Assembly: GCA_020160755.1 (NCBI GenBank)
Contig: JAIUPN010000011.1
Location: 62,001 to 126,000 of the forward strand
Reading direction: 5' to 3'
Source: Pseudomonadota bacterium
GTDB lineage: Bacteria; Pseudomonadota; Alphaproteobacteria; Sphingomonadales; Sphingomonadaceae
DNA: 64,000 bases
Below are positions 1 to 8,930 of this stretch, one piece after another. The notes under the pieces are model-generated. The model worked only from the letters and a program-made list of their open reading frames with translations, ran no database searches and was not told where the DNA came from. The stretch's first letter is position 1; every line of letters begins with the position of its first letter. The translations under genes were made by a program, and so were the position numbers.

Positions 1-1205
1 TAGTCGGTCGCATTGGCACGCGCGACGACATCGTCGAGATCGTCGAACTTGAGCAGCGGCAGCACGGGGCCAAACTGCTCTTCCTGCACGATGCGGCTGT
101 CCTCGGGCGGGTTATCCAGGATGGTGACGGGGATGAAATAGCCCGGCACGTCGGCCGTCTCGCCGCCGACAAGAAATGTATAACCCTGGTCTTTGGCGTC
201 CTGGATCAATTCGAGCACGCGGCGATATTGCGCTTCGTTGTTGATCGGGCCGATCTGCGTCCCCTGTTCGGACCCGTCGCCGACTTTCACCGTCTTCGCA
301 TAGGCGACCAGCGCCTCCTTCAGCGGCTCGTAGATGTCCTCGTGCACATACATGCGCTTGGTCGCGATGCAGATCTGGCCATTGTTGCGGAACGCGGCCC
401 AGAACAGCTCCTCGGCGACCTTCTCGACGTCGATGTCGGGCATGACGATCGCGGCGTCGTTGCCGCCGAGTTCGAGCGTGACGCGTTTCAAGGTCGGCGC
501 GGCCGATTCCATCACGCGGCGGCCGGTCGCGGTCGATCCGGTGAAGCTGATCTTGTCGAACCCCGCATGGCTCGTCATCCACGGGCCGAGCGCGTCGCCG
601 CCGGTGACGATGTTGAGCACGCCGGGGGGCAGGATGTCCTTGACCAGCTCGCCGAACTTCAAGGTCGCGAGCGGCGTAAAGGGCGATGGCTTCAGCACCA
701 TCGTATTGCCCGCGAGCAGCGCCGGGCCGACCTTGAACATCGCGAGGACCATCGGGAAGTTCCACGGTGCGATCGCGCCGACGACGCCGAGCGGGACATG
801 GCGCGTCTCGCTATAGCGCTCACCGCTGTTCTCGTTCACGGTGACGGGCAGATCGAGGCTCGCAGCGCCCATCAGCCAATAGCCCGCGCCCATGACTTCG
901 CCTTCGGCCTCGGCATGGGGTTTACCCTGTTCGGCGGTGAGCAGGCGTTTGAAGGCGTCGGCGTTGGCCAGGATCGCCTGACCCATCGCATGGAGTGCCG
1001 ACTTGCGTTCTTCGATCGGCGTGGCGGCCCAGCCGGGAAAGGCATCGCGCGCCGCGTCAATGGCGCGGTCGAGGTCGCCGGCGCTGGCGTCGGGTGCGCG
1101 GCCGATCACCTGCTCGTTTGCAGGGTTCAGCACATCAAAGCCTGCGTTACCGCCTTCGAGCTTGCCGCCGATCAGCATCGCATAGTCGCGGTCGAAATCC
1201 ATCAT
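1..1205 (-). CDS. Aldehyde dehydrogenase, NAD(P)-dependent (3' end cut by window)
   Basis: Oxidises an aldehyde to the carboxylic acid; here it would complete oxidation of the alcohol made by the upstream P450 and alcohol dehydrogenase. About 400 N-terminal residues are in the window and the C-terminus lies beyond base 1. Visible family motifs are FTGSTATGRRVM in the nucleotide-binding fold, LELGGNDA with the general-base Glu, and NNGQICIA with the catalytic Cys. Start: two tandem ATG codons at 1205 and 1202; either works. It begins 8 bp after the alcohol dehydrogenase stop, so it is the last visible gene of the P450 operon. Family assignment is secure; substrate is not readable from sequence. 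Confidence 0.93.
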   Translation of the reverse strand, partial: MMDFDRDYAMLIGGKLEGGNAGFDVLNPANEQVIGRAPDASAGDLDRAIDAARDAFPGWAATPIEERKSALHAMGQAILANADAFKRLLTAEQGKPHAEAEGEVMGAGYWLMGAASLDLPVTVNENSGERYSETRHVPLGVVGAIAPWNFPMVLAMFKVGPALLAGNTMVLKPSPFTPLATLKFGELVKDILPPGVLNIVTGGDALGPWMTSHAGFDKISFTGSTATGRRVMESAAPTLKRVTLELGGNDAAIVMPDIDVEKVAEELFWAAFRNNGQICIATKRMYVHEDIYEPLKEALVAYAKTVKVGDGSEQGTQIGPINNEAQYRRVLELIQDAKDQGYTFLVGGETADVPGYFIPVTILDNPPEDSRIVQEEQFGPVLPLLKFDDLDDVVARANATD

Positions 1206-1213
1206 CTGTCTCC

Positions 1214-2326
1214 TCAGGGTATCAGCACGACCTTGATGCACTCGCCGCGCGCCTGCGCGGCCAGCGCCGCGTTGATCTCGGCGAGCGGGAAGGTTTTGAT
1301 CAGTCTGTCGAACGGAAAACGTCCCGCGGCATGGTGCGCGATCAGTTCGGGGATGAAGGTCTGCGGGTCGCTGTCGCCCTCGATGATCCCGAGGATGCGG
1401 TGGCCGGGGGTCATCAGCGCCGCGATATTGACGCTGATCGCAGCGTCGGCCTTCGATGGCACGCCGACGAGGCCGATCGCGCCATGACTGCCGAGCGCCG
1501 CAAGCCCAGCCTCGATCACGAGGACGACGCCGCTGGTGTCGAAAGCGAAGTCGAGCCCCGCCGGAACAATGGAACGCAGCGCTTCGGCAAGGTTGCCCGC
1601 CTCGGCCGGATCGATGACATGCGTTGCGCCAAGATCCTGCGCGATGGCGCGGCGAGCCGGGACCGGTTCGACGAGGATGATCGTCGAGCAGCCCTGAATT
1701 ACCGCGCCCATCACCGCCGCCAGCCCCACGGGGCCGCCGCCGAAGATCGCGATGCTCGATCCCGCAGGGCAGGCGAGCGAATTCATCACCCCGCCCGCAC
1801 CGGTCTGAAAGCCGCAGCCCAGCGGCCCGAGCAGTTCGAGCGCGACGTTCGACGTGTCGACCTTCACCACGTTTCGCGCGCGGGTGACGGTGAGCGCCGA
1901 AAAGGAGGATTGGCCGAAGAAATGCGAGGTGACGCGCTCGTCGCCTTTGGCGTAGGCGGTCGAGCCGTCGTCGAGCCGCATCCCGGCGTAGTTGAGCGGC
2001 ACGAAGCTCTGGCAATAGCTCGGCAGATGCTCGTCGCAGCGCGGACAGGCGCCGCAGCTCGAAAAGCCGACGACGACTTCGTCGCCGACCGCAAGCCCCT
2101 CGACGCCCTCGCCGACCGCTTCGATCACGCCGGCGCCTTCGTGACCGAGCACGCCGGGCAGCGCGAAGGGCGCGAACTGGTCACGAAAGATCAGGTCGGT
2201 GTGACAAAGGCCGACGCCGGCGATCGCCACGCGCACTTCGCCCGCGCGCGGTGCCTCGACCTCGATCGCCTCGATCGTGAAATCGCCGCCGGGCTGACGC
2301 ACCACGGCCGCCGTCGCTTCGGTCAT
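1214..2326 (-). CDS. Zinc-dependent alcohol dehydrogenase (MDR family, aryl-alcohol type)
   Basis: A 370-residue medium-chain dehydrogenase, NAD-dependent by family. The catalytic-zinc region reads GLCHTDLI and GHEGAGV, the structural zinc lobe has four Cys in CGACPRCDEHLPSYC, and the Rossmann motif is GGGPVGLAAV near residue 190. The layout resembles benzyl/aryl-alcohol dehydrogenases of the XylB kind. It lies between the AraC regulator (12 bp upstream) and the aldehyde dehydrogenase, in the same direction as the P450, so it probably oxidises the hydroxylated product of that enzyme to an aldehyde. Natural substrate unknown. Confidence 0.93.
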   Translation of the reverse strand: MTEATAAVVRQPGGDFTIEAIEVEAPRAGEVRVAIAGVGLCHTDLIFRDQFAPFALPGVLGHEGAGVIEAVGEGVEGLAVGDEVVVGFSSCGACPRCDEHLPSYCQSFVPLNYAGMRLDDGSTAYAKGDERVTSHFFGQSSFSALTVTRARNVVKVDTSNVALELLGPLGCGFQTGAGGVMNSLACPAGSSIAIFGGGPVGLAAVMGAVIQGCSTIILVEPVPARRAIAQDLGATHVIDPAEAGNLAEALRSIVPAGLDFAFDTSGVVLVIEAGLAALGSHGAIGLVGVPSKADAAISVNIAALMTPGHRILGIIEGDSDPQTFIPELIAHHAAGRFPFDRLIKTFPLAEINAALAAQARGECIKVVLIP

Positions 2327-2338
2327 TGTCTTCTCCGT

Positions 2339-3223
2339 TCAGTGAAGCCCGCGCCGTTCCTGCTGGCGATAGTCGCTCGGCGCCATGCCGAACCAGGCGC
2401 GAAAGGCGCGGCTGAAATGGCTCTGGCTGGTGAAACCCGTCGCCTCGGACAAGGCGGCGAGGCTGAGGTCGGTCTGGACGAGCATCTGTTGCGCGCGATC
2501 GAGCCGCGCCTTCATCACATATTGATGCGGCGAGATGCCCGTTGCCTTCTTGAACAGGCGGCAGAAATGCGACGGGGTGACCCCGGCGACTGCGGCCATC
2601 GCCTCAAGGCTATGCTCCTCGGCGGGATTGGCGAGCACCGCGTTCATGATCTTGTGGAGGCGGTACGCCGAGAAATCGGACACCGGAATCTCGGTCGGGT
2701 TGCCGTGCGCGGGCGGGCCCGAGAGGATATGCGCCTTCAGCGCATTCACCATCGCCGCGACATAGGCGGTGCGCTCCTCGGCCTGCGGCGCGTAGAGCTC
2801 GGACAGGATCTGGCGGGTCAATGCGACGCCCAAGGGATCGGCGAAGGCGAAGCGCATCTTGTTGAACTGTTCGGCATGCGGCTGGCCCGCGAGCACGTCC
2901 GACGACATCGACAAGGTTACGACATCGAGCTCGCCATCCACGAGCCAGCCGGTCGGCATACCGGCGGGGACGATCGTCGCGCAGCCGGGGATCGAACTCG
3001 TTTCGGTCCAGCCGTCGCGATCCCAGGTCTTGACCTGCGGCTTGCCCGCGACATGCACGGTAAAGATCGGCTGGGGTAACGCCGGGAGCGTGTAGCTGCC
3101 GACGAACTGGCGCCAGCGACAGAGCGACCAGCCGTCGCCGAAAGACCCCATCTCGACGTCGGGCGCACGGCCGAGGACGTCGCAGATGATTTCCTTGTTA
3201 TCCCAGACACTCTCGTTTTTCAC
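2339..3223 (-). CDS. AraC-family transcriptional regulator
   Basis: 294 residues with a divergent N-terminal sensing region (about 1-180) and a typical C-terminal double helix-turn-helix: VAGVTPSHFCRLFKKATG followed by SEATGFTSQSHFSRAFRAWF. I chose the GTG start at 3223, whose GTGA overlaps the P450 stop by 4 bases; the longer open frame upstream only runs through the P450 gene in another frame. Its position inside the receptor-P450-dehydrogenase operon, translationally coupled to the P450, suggests it is the substrate-responsive activator of its own operon. Effector unknown. Confidence 0.9.
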   Translation of the reverse strand: MKNESVWDNKEIICDVLGRAPDVEMGSFGDGWSLCRWRQFVGSYTLPALPQPIFTVHVAGKPQVKTWDRDGWTETSSIPGCATIVPAGMPTGWLVDGELDVVTLSMSSDVLAGQPHAEQFNKMRFAFADPLGVALTRQILSELYAPQAEERTAYVAAMVNALKAHILSGPPAHGNPTEIPVSDFSAYRLHKIMNAVLANPAEEHSLEAMAAVAGVTPSHFCRLFKKATGISPHQYVMKARLDRAQQMLVQTDLSLAALSEATGFTSQSHFSRAFRAWFGMAPSDYRQQERRGLH

Positions 3224-4431
3224 GCCACCAGCCTGACGTCGAGCCGCTTGAAGCCGTTGATGAAGTTCGACCGCACGCGGCTCGGCTCTCCCATGATCTC
3301 TATGCGCCGAACATGACGCGCCATTTGCGCAAAGGCGAGTCGCAATTGCATTTCGGCAAGCCGCGAGCCGACGCAGACATGCGTCCCTGCGCCGAAGGCG
3401 AGGTGCTGACGGATCGGGCGCAACACGTCGAAGCGGTCGGGTTCGGCGAAGACCGCGGGGTCGCGGTTGCCGGCGGGATAGAAGACGACGACCTTGTCGC
3501 CCTTGCGGATTTGCTTGCCGCCGAGTTCGGTATCGCGCGTCGCGGTGCGGCGCATATGGACGACGGGACTGGCGTAGCGGACCATTTCCTTGACCGCGTT
3601 CGGCAGCAGGCCGGGGTCGGCGCGGATCGCATCCCACTGGTCGGGGTTGCCCGCGAAGGCGATCAGGCTGTGGTTGATCGAATTACGCGTCGTCTCGTTG
3701 CCGCCGACGAGCGCAAGGATGAGATTGCCGATGAAGTCGCCGAGCGGGACGGGTTGCCCGTGGATTTCGGTATTCGCGAGCAGCGACGCGATGTCGGGGC
3801 CGGAGTTGGCGCGGCGTTCCTCGAATAAGGCAGAGGCAAAGGCGATGAACTCGCCCATCACCGCCGCCATTGCTTCGGGCGACTGGCGGAAATCGGGATC
3901 GTCCTCGCCGACGAACGCGTCGGTCCAGCGATGGAGGTCGTGCCACATCTCCGCCGGCACGCCGAGCAGTTCGGCGAGCGTCAGCAGCGGCAGTGGCACG
4001 GTGAGCAGCGGCAATATGTCGACCGTCTCGTTCAACGGCACCGCGTCGAACAGCCGCTCGACGCGTTCGGCGATCCGCGCCTCGATCCCCTCGAGCCGTG
4101 CGGGCGACAGTGCGGGCATCACGAACTTGCGATACTGTGTGTGCGTCGGCGGATCGCGCGAGATGAAGGGGATGCCGATCGCCGACTCCCCCGCCCCCGT
4201 CAGCCCTACCTCATTCTCGTTGAAGATCCGGTGCCCGCCATTCTCGTGCGCCGAGGAAAAGAGATCGGCCTGCCGCGACACGGTGACGATATCGTCGAAC
4301 CCCAGCACCGCCCAGAACCCCGCGCCATCCTCTTCGGGATTCCAGTGAACCGAGCCCGCGGCGCGCAACGCCGCAAGCTCGGCATAGGGCATGCCGCCGA
4401 CGTAAAGGTCCGGATCCTTGAGGTCGGTCAT
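3220..4431 (-). CDS. Cytochrome P450 (soluble bacterial CYP)
   Basis: 403-residue soluble monooxygenase. The I-helix oxygen-activation motif is LVGGNETTRNS (acid-Thr pair present), the K-helix ExxR is EMVR, and the heme-thiolate loop is FGAGTHVCVGSRLAE with the Cys ligand near residue 350. No membrane anchor is seen, as expected for class I bacterial P450s that need a ferredoxin and reductase; neither is encoded nearby, so redox partners must come from elsewhere. It begins 2 bp after the TonB receptor stop and overlaps the AraC gene by 4 bases. Overall sequence recalls CYP108/CYP142-like enzymes acting on terpenoid, alkyl or steroid side chains, but subfamily cannot be fixed by eye. Confidence 0.94.
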   Translation of the reverse strand: MTDLKDPDLYVGGMPYAELAALRAAGSVHWNPEEDGAGFWAVLGFDDIVTVSRQADLFSSAHENGGHRIFNENEVGLTGAGESAIGIPFISRDPPTHTQYRKFVMPALSPARLEGIEARIAERVERLFDAVPLNETVDILPLLTVPLPLLTLAELLGVPAEMWHDLHRWTDAFVGEDDPDFRQSPEAMAAVMGEFIAFASALFEERRANSGPDIASLLANTEIHGQPVPLGDFIGNLILALVGGNETTRNSINHSLIAFAGNPDQWDAIRADPGLLPNAVKEMVRYASPVVHMRRTATRDTELGGKQIRKGDKVVVFYPAGNRDPAVFAEPDRFDVLRPIRQHLAFGAGTHVCVGSRLAEMQLRLAFAQMARHVRRIEIMGEPSRVRSNFINGFKRLDVRLVA

Positions 4432-4433
4432 CG

Positions 4434-6659
4434 TCAGAAGCTGTAGCGCAAGGACACGCCATAGGTGCGCGGCGCCGACGGCACGAGGAAATTGTACGGG
4501 AAACCCGCGCCGCGGAGGTCAAGGCCGTAACCATAGGTCTTACGCTCGAAGATATTGTTCGCGAAGGCACGCACCGTCAGCGCGTCATTCGACCAGCTCA
4601 GCGAGGCGTTGACCTTGGCATTGGCGCCCTGTTGCAGTTCGCTGTTCACCTGCGGCGTGCCCGGCGCATCGATCTCGTTGAACGGCGAGAAATATTGCCG
4701 GCTCGAATAGGCGACGTTCGGCGCGAAGGTGATCGTACCGCCCGCCAGATCGACGACATCCCATTCGAAACCGAGCTGCGCGGTGAGTTTGGGCGCGAAG
4801 GGCAGCGAATTGCCCGACAGGTCGGCGCCCTGCAGCGTCAGCTCCTTATATTTCGAATGCAGCCAGCCGAGCGCCGCATCGATGCGGAAGCCGGCCGTCG
4901 GGCGCAGCGTCGTTTCGGCTTCGAAGCCATAGACCTCCGACGAGGGCGCGTTGACGAGGAAGGACACCGGCCCGGCGCGCGTGTCCTGTAACTGCTGGTT
5001 CGAATAGTCATAATAGAAGGCCGAGGCGGCGTATGTGAGCAGGCGGCCGCCCGCACGGCCCTTGATCCCGATTTCATACGCGTTGACGCGCTCGGGCTCG
5101 ATATAACCGATGCCGCTCGACGAGGTGTAGCCGCCGCCGTTGACCGCGCCCGCACGGTATCCACGATTGTAGCTGGCATAGACGAGCGGGCCGTCGTCGA
5201 AGGTGTAGCTGAGTGCCACGCGGCCGGTGAGCGCGTTGTTGGTATCGGCGAGCCCGAAGCGCGCGGCGGGATCATAGGCACAGGTGCCCGCGACCCCGGC
5301 GCAGGGCACCGTCGTCGCGATGGGCGTCTGCGGATCGTCGACCCCGCCGACGAACAGATAGGCGAAGGCGTCGTCGTAACGCGACTTGTCCTTGGTGTAA
5401 CGCGCGCCCAGCGTGAGCACGAGCCGGTCGGCGAGGTCGATGTCGGCCTGCGCGAAGACGGCATAGCTTTTGCGCACCTGCCGGTAATGCTGGAAGAAAC
5501 CGCCCGCGGGAGGCAGCGGCAGGTTGAACGTGTTGTCCGTGATATTACGGTCCCAGCCGTAGAAAAGCCCGCCGACGAAGGTCAGCCCGTCGCCCTCGTA
5601 ATTGCCGCGCAATTCCTGGCTGAACTGGCGGTAGCTCGAGCGCCAGTTGATATCGAGGATATCGAGCGGCGACCCGTCGGCGGCCTGCTGGAGATTCTGC
5701 TTGCCACCGTCATAGCTGGTGATCGAGGTCAGGCTGAGCGTGTCGCTGAGTTCGAGCGCGATATTCGCCGAAAAGCCCCATGCGTCGGTGCGGTTCTCGC
5801 CGATACGGTTCTCGTTGGTCTCGAAAAAGCCGAGCCCGGTGCGGAAGGGTTCGAGCCCGTGCACAGCCGCCTGCGTCCCGCGATCGCGGCCGGCGTAAGC
5901 ACGCAGCACGATGTCGAGCGTCTCGACCGGCTTGACGCGCAACGACGCACGTCCCTGCAGCGTGTCGACCGACGCGGCGTCGCGGCCGCCGGGGAAGACA
6001 TTCTTGATCTGCCCGTCGCCCTTCGCGTAGTTCACCGCGAGGCGCAGCCCCGCGACATCCTCGGCGAGCGTCGCCTCGGCGGCGCCCTGCGCAGCAAGAG
6101 TGTCGAAATTGGCGTAACCGACCTGCAGATAGCCGTTCGTTCCCGACAGATCGGGCTTCTTCGTGATGAAGTTGATCGCGCCGCCGGTGGTGTTGCGGCC
6201 GAACAACGTGCCCTGCGGCCCGCGAAGCACCTCGATCCGGTCGAGGTCGAACAGCCCCATGCCGTGGCTGGTGCGCGGCGCCAGATAGACGTCGTCGAGA
6301 TAGACGCCGACGGGCGAGGCCTGATTGCTGTTATATTCGTTCGCAACCCCGATGCCGCGCAGCGAGAAGTTCGGCTGCGTATCTCCATAGGGGCTGTTGA
6401 TCTGCAGGTTCGGGACCGCGTCGCCGAGCTGCGCCGAATTGGTGATGCCGCGGTCGGCCAGCGTGTCGCCGCCGAGCGCGGTGACCGCGAGCGGCACGTC
6501 GAGCAGCGACTGTTCGCGCCGCTGCGCCGTAACGACGATATCGCCGTCGGCCACTTCGGCCCCGACGGGTCTGCTGTCCGCGTCCTGCGCCATCGCGGCG
6601 GTCGATGTCGAAATTGCCAGCGCGGCCATCAAGCCGCGCGAGAAGGCCATGCTTGCCAT
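4434..6659 (-). CDS. TonB-dependent outer-membrane receptor (P450 operon)
   Basis: About 741 residues: a signal peptide ending ...TAAMAQDA, an N-terminal plug starting DIVVTAQRREQSLLDVP (TonB box-like IVVTAQRR), the plug motif LRGPQGTLFGRNTTGGAIN, and a long beta-barrel ending in Phe (YGVSLRYSF). I prefer the ATG at 6659 because GGGAGAGAT lies just upstream; an ATG at 6695 lacks this. Its class resembles sphingomonad receptors for steroid, terpenoid or carbohydrate substrates rather than the siderophore type. As first gene of the operon it is the likely uptake channel for the P450 substrate. Confidence 0.93.
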   Translation of the reverse strand: MASMAFSRGLMAALAISTSTAAMAQDADSRPVGAEVADGDIVVTAQRREQSLLDVPLAVTALGGDTLADRGITNSAQLGDAVPNLQINSPYGDTQPNFSLRGIGVANEYNSNQASPVGVYLDDVYLAPRTSHGMGLFDLDRIEVLRGPQGTLFGRNTTGGAINFITKKPDLSGTNGYLQVGYANFDTLAAQGAAEATLAEDVAGLRLAVNYAKGDGQIKNVFPGGRDAASVDTLQGRASLRVKPVETLDIVLRAYAGRDRGTQAAVHGLEPFRTGLGFFETNENRIGENRTDAWGFSANIALELSDTLSLTSITSYDGGKQNLQQAADGSPLDILDINWRSSYRQFSQELRGNYEGDGLTFVGGLFYGWDRNITDNTFNLPLPPAGGFFQHYRQVRKSYAVFAQADIDLADRLVLTLGARYTKDKSRYDDAFAYLFVGGVDDPQTPIATTVPCAGVAGTCAYDPAARFGLADTNNALTGRVALSYTFDDGPLVYASYNRGYRAGAVNGGGYTSSSGIGYIEPERVNAYEIGIKGRAGGRLLTYAASAFYYDYSNQQLQDTRAGPVSFLVNAPSSEVYGFEAETTLRPTAGFRIDAALGWLHSKYKELTLQGADLSGNSLPFAPKLTAQLGFEWDVVDLAGGTITFAPNVAYSSRQYFSPFNEIDAPGTPQVNSELQQGANAKVNASLSWSNDALTVRAFANNIFERKTYGYGLDLRGAGFPYNFLVPSAPRTYGVSLRYSF

Positions 6660-6786
6660 TCCATCTCTCCCGATCGAGGTTTCTGCGAACCTCACGGAAA
6701 AAGCTTAGGCCCCAAGCACCCCGCTGACTTTAGCCTCGCTTGCATCGAGATTTTACATTTCTTGCGGCAACGGCGCCGAGCAGCCG

Positions 6787-7323
6787 CTAAGCGCCCGCCC
6801 GGGGCGGGGCCGCATCCAGCAGATCTTCAATAAACAGCGACATCAGCATGGCCTGACTACCGACCCCGGCTTTCGCATAAATCTGGCTCAACTGTGAGCG
6901 CACCGTCCCCGGCGCCGAATTGCGCAACCGGGCAATCTCTGCGACATCGCAGCCCTTGAGTGCGAAGAGCGCGACTTCCCCCTCGCCTGGCGTGAGCCCC
7001 CATTCGGCGAAGCGGAGCACAATATGCTCGCCGAGCGCACCGCGCGCGTTGGCGAGCAATTGCTCCTTCCAGCGAAGTTCCCCTGTGATACGGCGTATAT
7101 AGCGTGAGCCCATGACCACGCCGGCGAGGAGCGCGAGCGCGACAAGGCACTCCATGGTGATCTCCAGACTGAACCCCTTGCTGGCCTGCTGAAGCACATC
7201 CTCGACACCGTCGGTCACGAAATAGGCGGCCGCCACAGCCTGTAACGCGACGATCGCGAGGGGACCGGCGACCTCCCGGTCGAGTTGCTTCCGTTTCGAC
7301 GCATCGGACTTCGGAACCGGCAT
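6787..7323 (-). CDS. Membrane-anchored LuxR-type regulator
   Basis: 178 residues. Two predicted membrane segments (about residues 22-42 and 55-77) precede a linker and a C-terminal LuxR/GerE-type helix-turn-helix: WGLTPGEGEVALFALKG, then IARLRNSAPGTVRSQLSQIY. There is no receiver domain, so the sensed signal would act through the membrane part. It is divergent from the COG4705-like gene at 7437, which is an obvious target. Start is the ATG at 7323; no strong ribosome site is visible. Function beyond DNA binding is unknown. Confidence 0.8.
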   Translation of the reverse strand: MPVPKSDASKRKQLDREVAGPLAIVALQAVAAAYFVTDGVEDVLQQASKGFSLEITMECLVALALLAGVVMGSRYIRRITGELRWKEQLLANARGALGEHIVLRFAEWGLTPGEGEVALFALKGCDVAEIARLRNSAPGTVRSQLSQIYAKAGVGSQAMLMSLFIEDLLDAAPPRAGA

Positions 7324-7436
7324 AGGATTTTCGCTTATACAGAGAGATTTGAGCGCCTGCTTATAGGCATGATTCCGCGAACGGCCTAGCTGTAGGGGGC
7401 CCCTGTCCCTCGAAACTATTTGCCGGGAGCGAACCT

Positions 7437-8198
7437 ATGCAGAGTTCCGCATCATCGACCCTGACCAAAGTCCCCGCAATCACCCTGGGCTTCTGGATCA
7501 TCAAGATATTGGCGACCACTTTCGGCGAAACGGCAGGCGACACGGTCAGCATGTCGATGAATCTCGGCTATCTGGTCGGCACCGGAATCTTTGCCACCTT
7601 GCTGATCGTCCTCGTCGCCCTGCAGATCCGGGCCCGCCAGTTTCATCCCCTTCTCTACTGGGCGACGATCATTGCCTCGACCACTGCGGGGACGACGTTG
7701 GCCGACTTCGCAACGCGGTCGCTCGGCATCGGCTATCCGGGCGGGTCATTACTCCTGCTCGGAGCCGTACTGGCCTCGCTGGCCGTCTGGCATCGGGCTC
7801 TTGGCACCATCTCGGTCAGCTCGGTCCACGAGCCGAGGGCCGAAATCTACTATTGGCTGACGATCACTTTCTCGCAAACGCTCGGAACGGCACTCGGCGA
7901 CTGGGTTGCCGACGGATCGCTCGGTTATCTTGGCGCCGCCGTCGTTTTCGGCACGTTGCTCGCGCTGCTCGCGCTGGCCTGGTACCGGACCTCGGTCAGC
8001 CGGGTCGCACTTTTCTGGGCGGCTTTCATTCTGACCCGACCGCTCGGCGCCGTGGTCGGCGATTTCCTCGACAAGCCCGTCGCGCATGGCGGGCTGGAAC
8101 TGAGCCGCGCCGGCGCGTCGCTCGTGCTTGGTCTGGCGATCGCGACGCTGATCCTCGCAATCCCGCAGCGCGCCGCCGAAACGGCCCCTGCGCAATGA
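7437..8198 (+). CDS. COG4705-like multi-pass membrane protein with four internal repeats
   Basis: 253 residues, about eight hydrophobic segments, no known catalytic motif. Four copies of a T-x(2-3)-G-x(3-4)-(G/A)D motif recur every ~60 residues: TTFGETAGD (~26), TTAGTTLAD (~81), QTLGTALGD (~145) and RPLGAVVGD (~204). It resembles the uncharacterised membrane-anchored protein family COG4705. The start is supported by GGGAG 7 bases before the ATG. Its stop overlaps the start of the outer-membrane gene at 8195 (ATGA), so the two are co-translated; the LuxR-type gene is divergent. Transport is a reasonable guess for such repeats but is not shown. Confidence 0.85.
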   Translation: MQSSASSTLTKVPAITLGFWIIKILATTFGETAGDTVSMSMNLGYLVGTGIFATLLIVLVALQIRARQFHPLLYWATIIASTTAGTTLADFATRSLGIGYPGGSLLLLGAVLASLAVWHRALGTISVSSVHEPRAEIYYWLTITFSQTLGTALGDWVADGSLGYLGAAVVFGTLLALLALAWYRTSVSRVALFWAAFILTRPLGAVVGDFLDKPVAHGGLELSRAGASLVLGLAIATLILAIPQRAAETAPAQ

Positions 8199-8929
8199 AC
8201 CTCCATCGCTCTCTGCTCTCCTTCGCGCTCTTCCTCTATCCCGTGGCGGCGTGGGCCGGGCCGCCGTTTATGACCGACGATCCCGAGCCCACCGGGACGG
8301 GGCACTGGGAAGTCTACGGGCCGATCGTCGAGGGCGAAGGGCGCGGGGGCGAGTTCGCAGGCTCGGCCGGCGTCGAGATAAACTATGGCGCCGCGCCCGA
8401 TCTCCAGATCACGTTCGGCCTCCCTGTTGGATTTGCACATGACGACGCCGGATGGCGCTGGGGGGCCGGCGACGTCGCTGTCTCGGCAAAATATCGTTTC
8501 TATCATGACGAGCGGGCGGGCGTTTCCATCGCAGCCTTCCCCGGAATCACGCTCCCCACCGCAAGCAACGGGATGGGGAGCGGCAAAGTAACGGCGCTTT
8601 TGCCGCTATGGTTGCAGAAGGACACCGGTCCCTGGTCGATTTTCGGTGGCGGCGGCTATGCGATCAATCCCGGCACCGGCAGTCGCGATTACTGGACCGG
8701 CGGCGCGGCGGTCACGCGGCAGTTCAGCCCTGACCTGCTGGTCGGGATCGAGGCCGATCGGCAGGGACCGGATGCTATCGGCGGGCGGGCCGCGACAAGC
8801 CTCGGCCTCGGTGCGATCGTGCAATTGCCGTCGCCCTTTCGCCTGGTGGCGTCGGGTGGCCCCACCTTCAGCGACGGTCCGGGTGCGGCTGGATTCCACG
8901 CATTTCTCGCGCTCGCCGCCGACTTCTAG
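8195..8929 (+). CDS. Outer-membrane protein of the MetA-pathway/phenol-degradation type
   Basis: 244 residues with a clear signal peptide (cleavage about ...VAAWAG) followed by PPFMTDDPEPTGTGHWEVY, an opening typical of the PF13557-like putative outer-membrane transporters. The rest alternates short beta strands and ends in Phe (ALAADF), as outer-membrane barrels do. Start chosen at 8195 because the ATGA overlaps the preceding stop. It probably works with the upstream COG4705-like inner-membrane protein, for example in moving a small molecule across the envelope; that link is inference from coupling only. Confidence 0.8.
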   Translation: MNLHRSLLSFALFLYPVAAWAGPPFMTDDPEPTGTGHWEVYGPIVEGEGRGGEFAGSAGVEINYGAAPDLQITFGLPVGFAHDDAGWRWGAGDVAVSAKYRFYHDERAGVSIAAFPGITLPTASNGMGSGKVTALLPLWLQKDTGPWSIFGGGGYAINPGTGSRDYWTGGAAVTRQFSPDLLVGIEADRQGPDAIGGRAATSLGLGAIVQLPSPFRLVASGGPTFSDGPGAAGFHAFLALAADF

Positions 8930-8930
8930 C

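Noticed and set aside
2339-3637. 432-residue form of the AraC regulator
   Set aside because: The first ~138 residues are the P450 3' region in another frame; the GTG at 3223 gives a normal AraC length and the usual 4-base coupling.
1-6695. Polyethylene-glycol (peg) operon of Sphingopyxis
   Set aside because: Receptor, AraC and aldehyde dehydrogenase types overlap, but the flavin PEG dehydrogenase, permease and acyl-CoA ligase are absent and a P450 is present.
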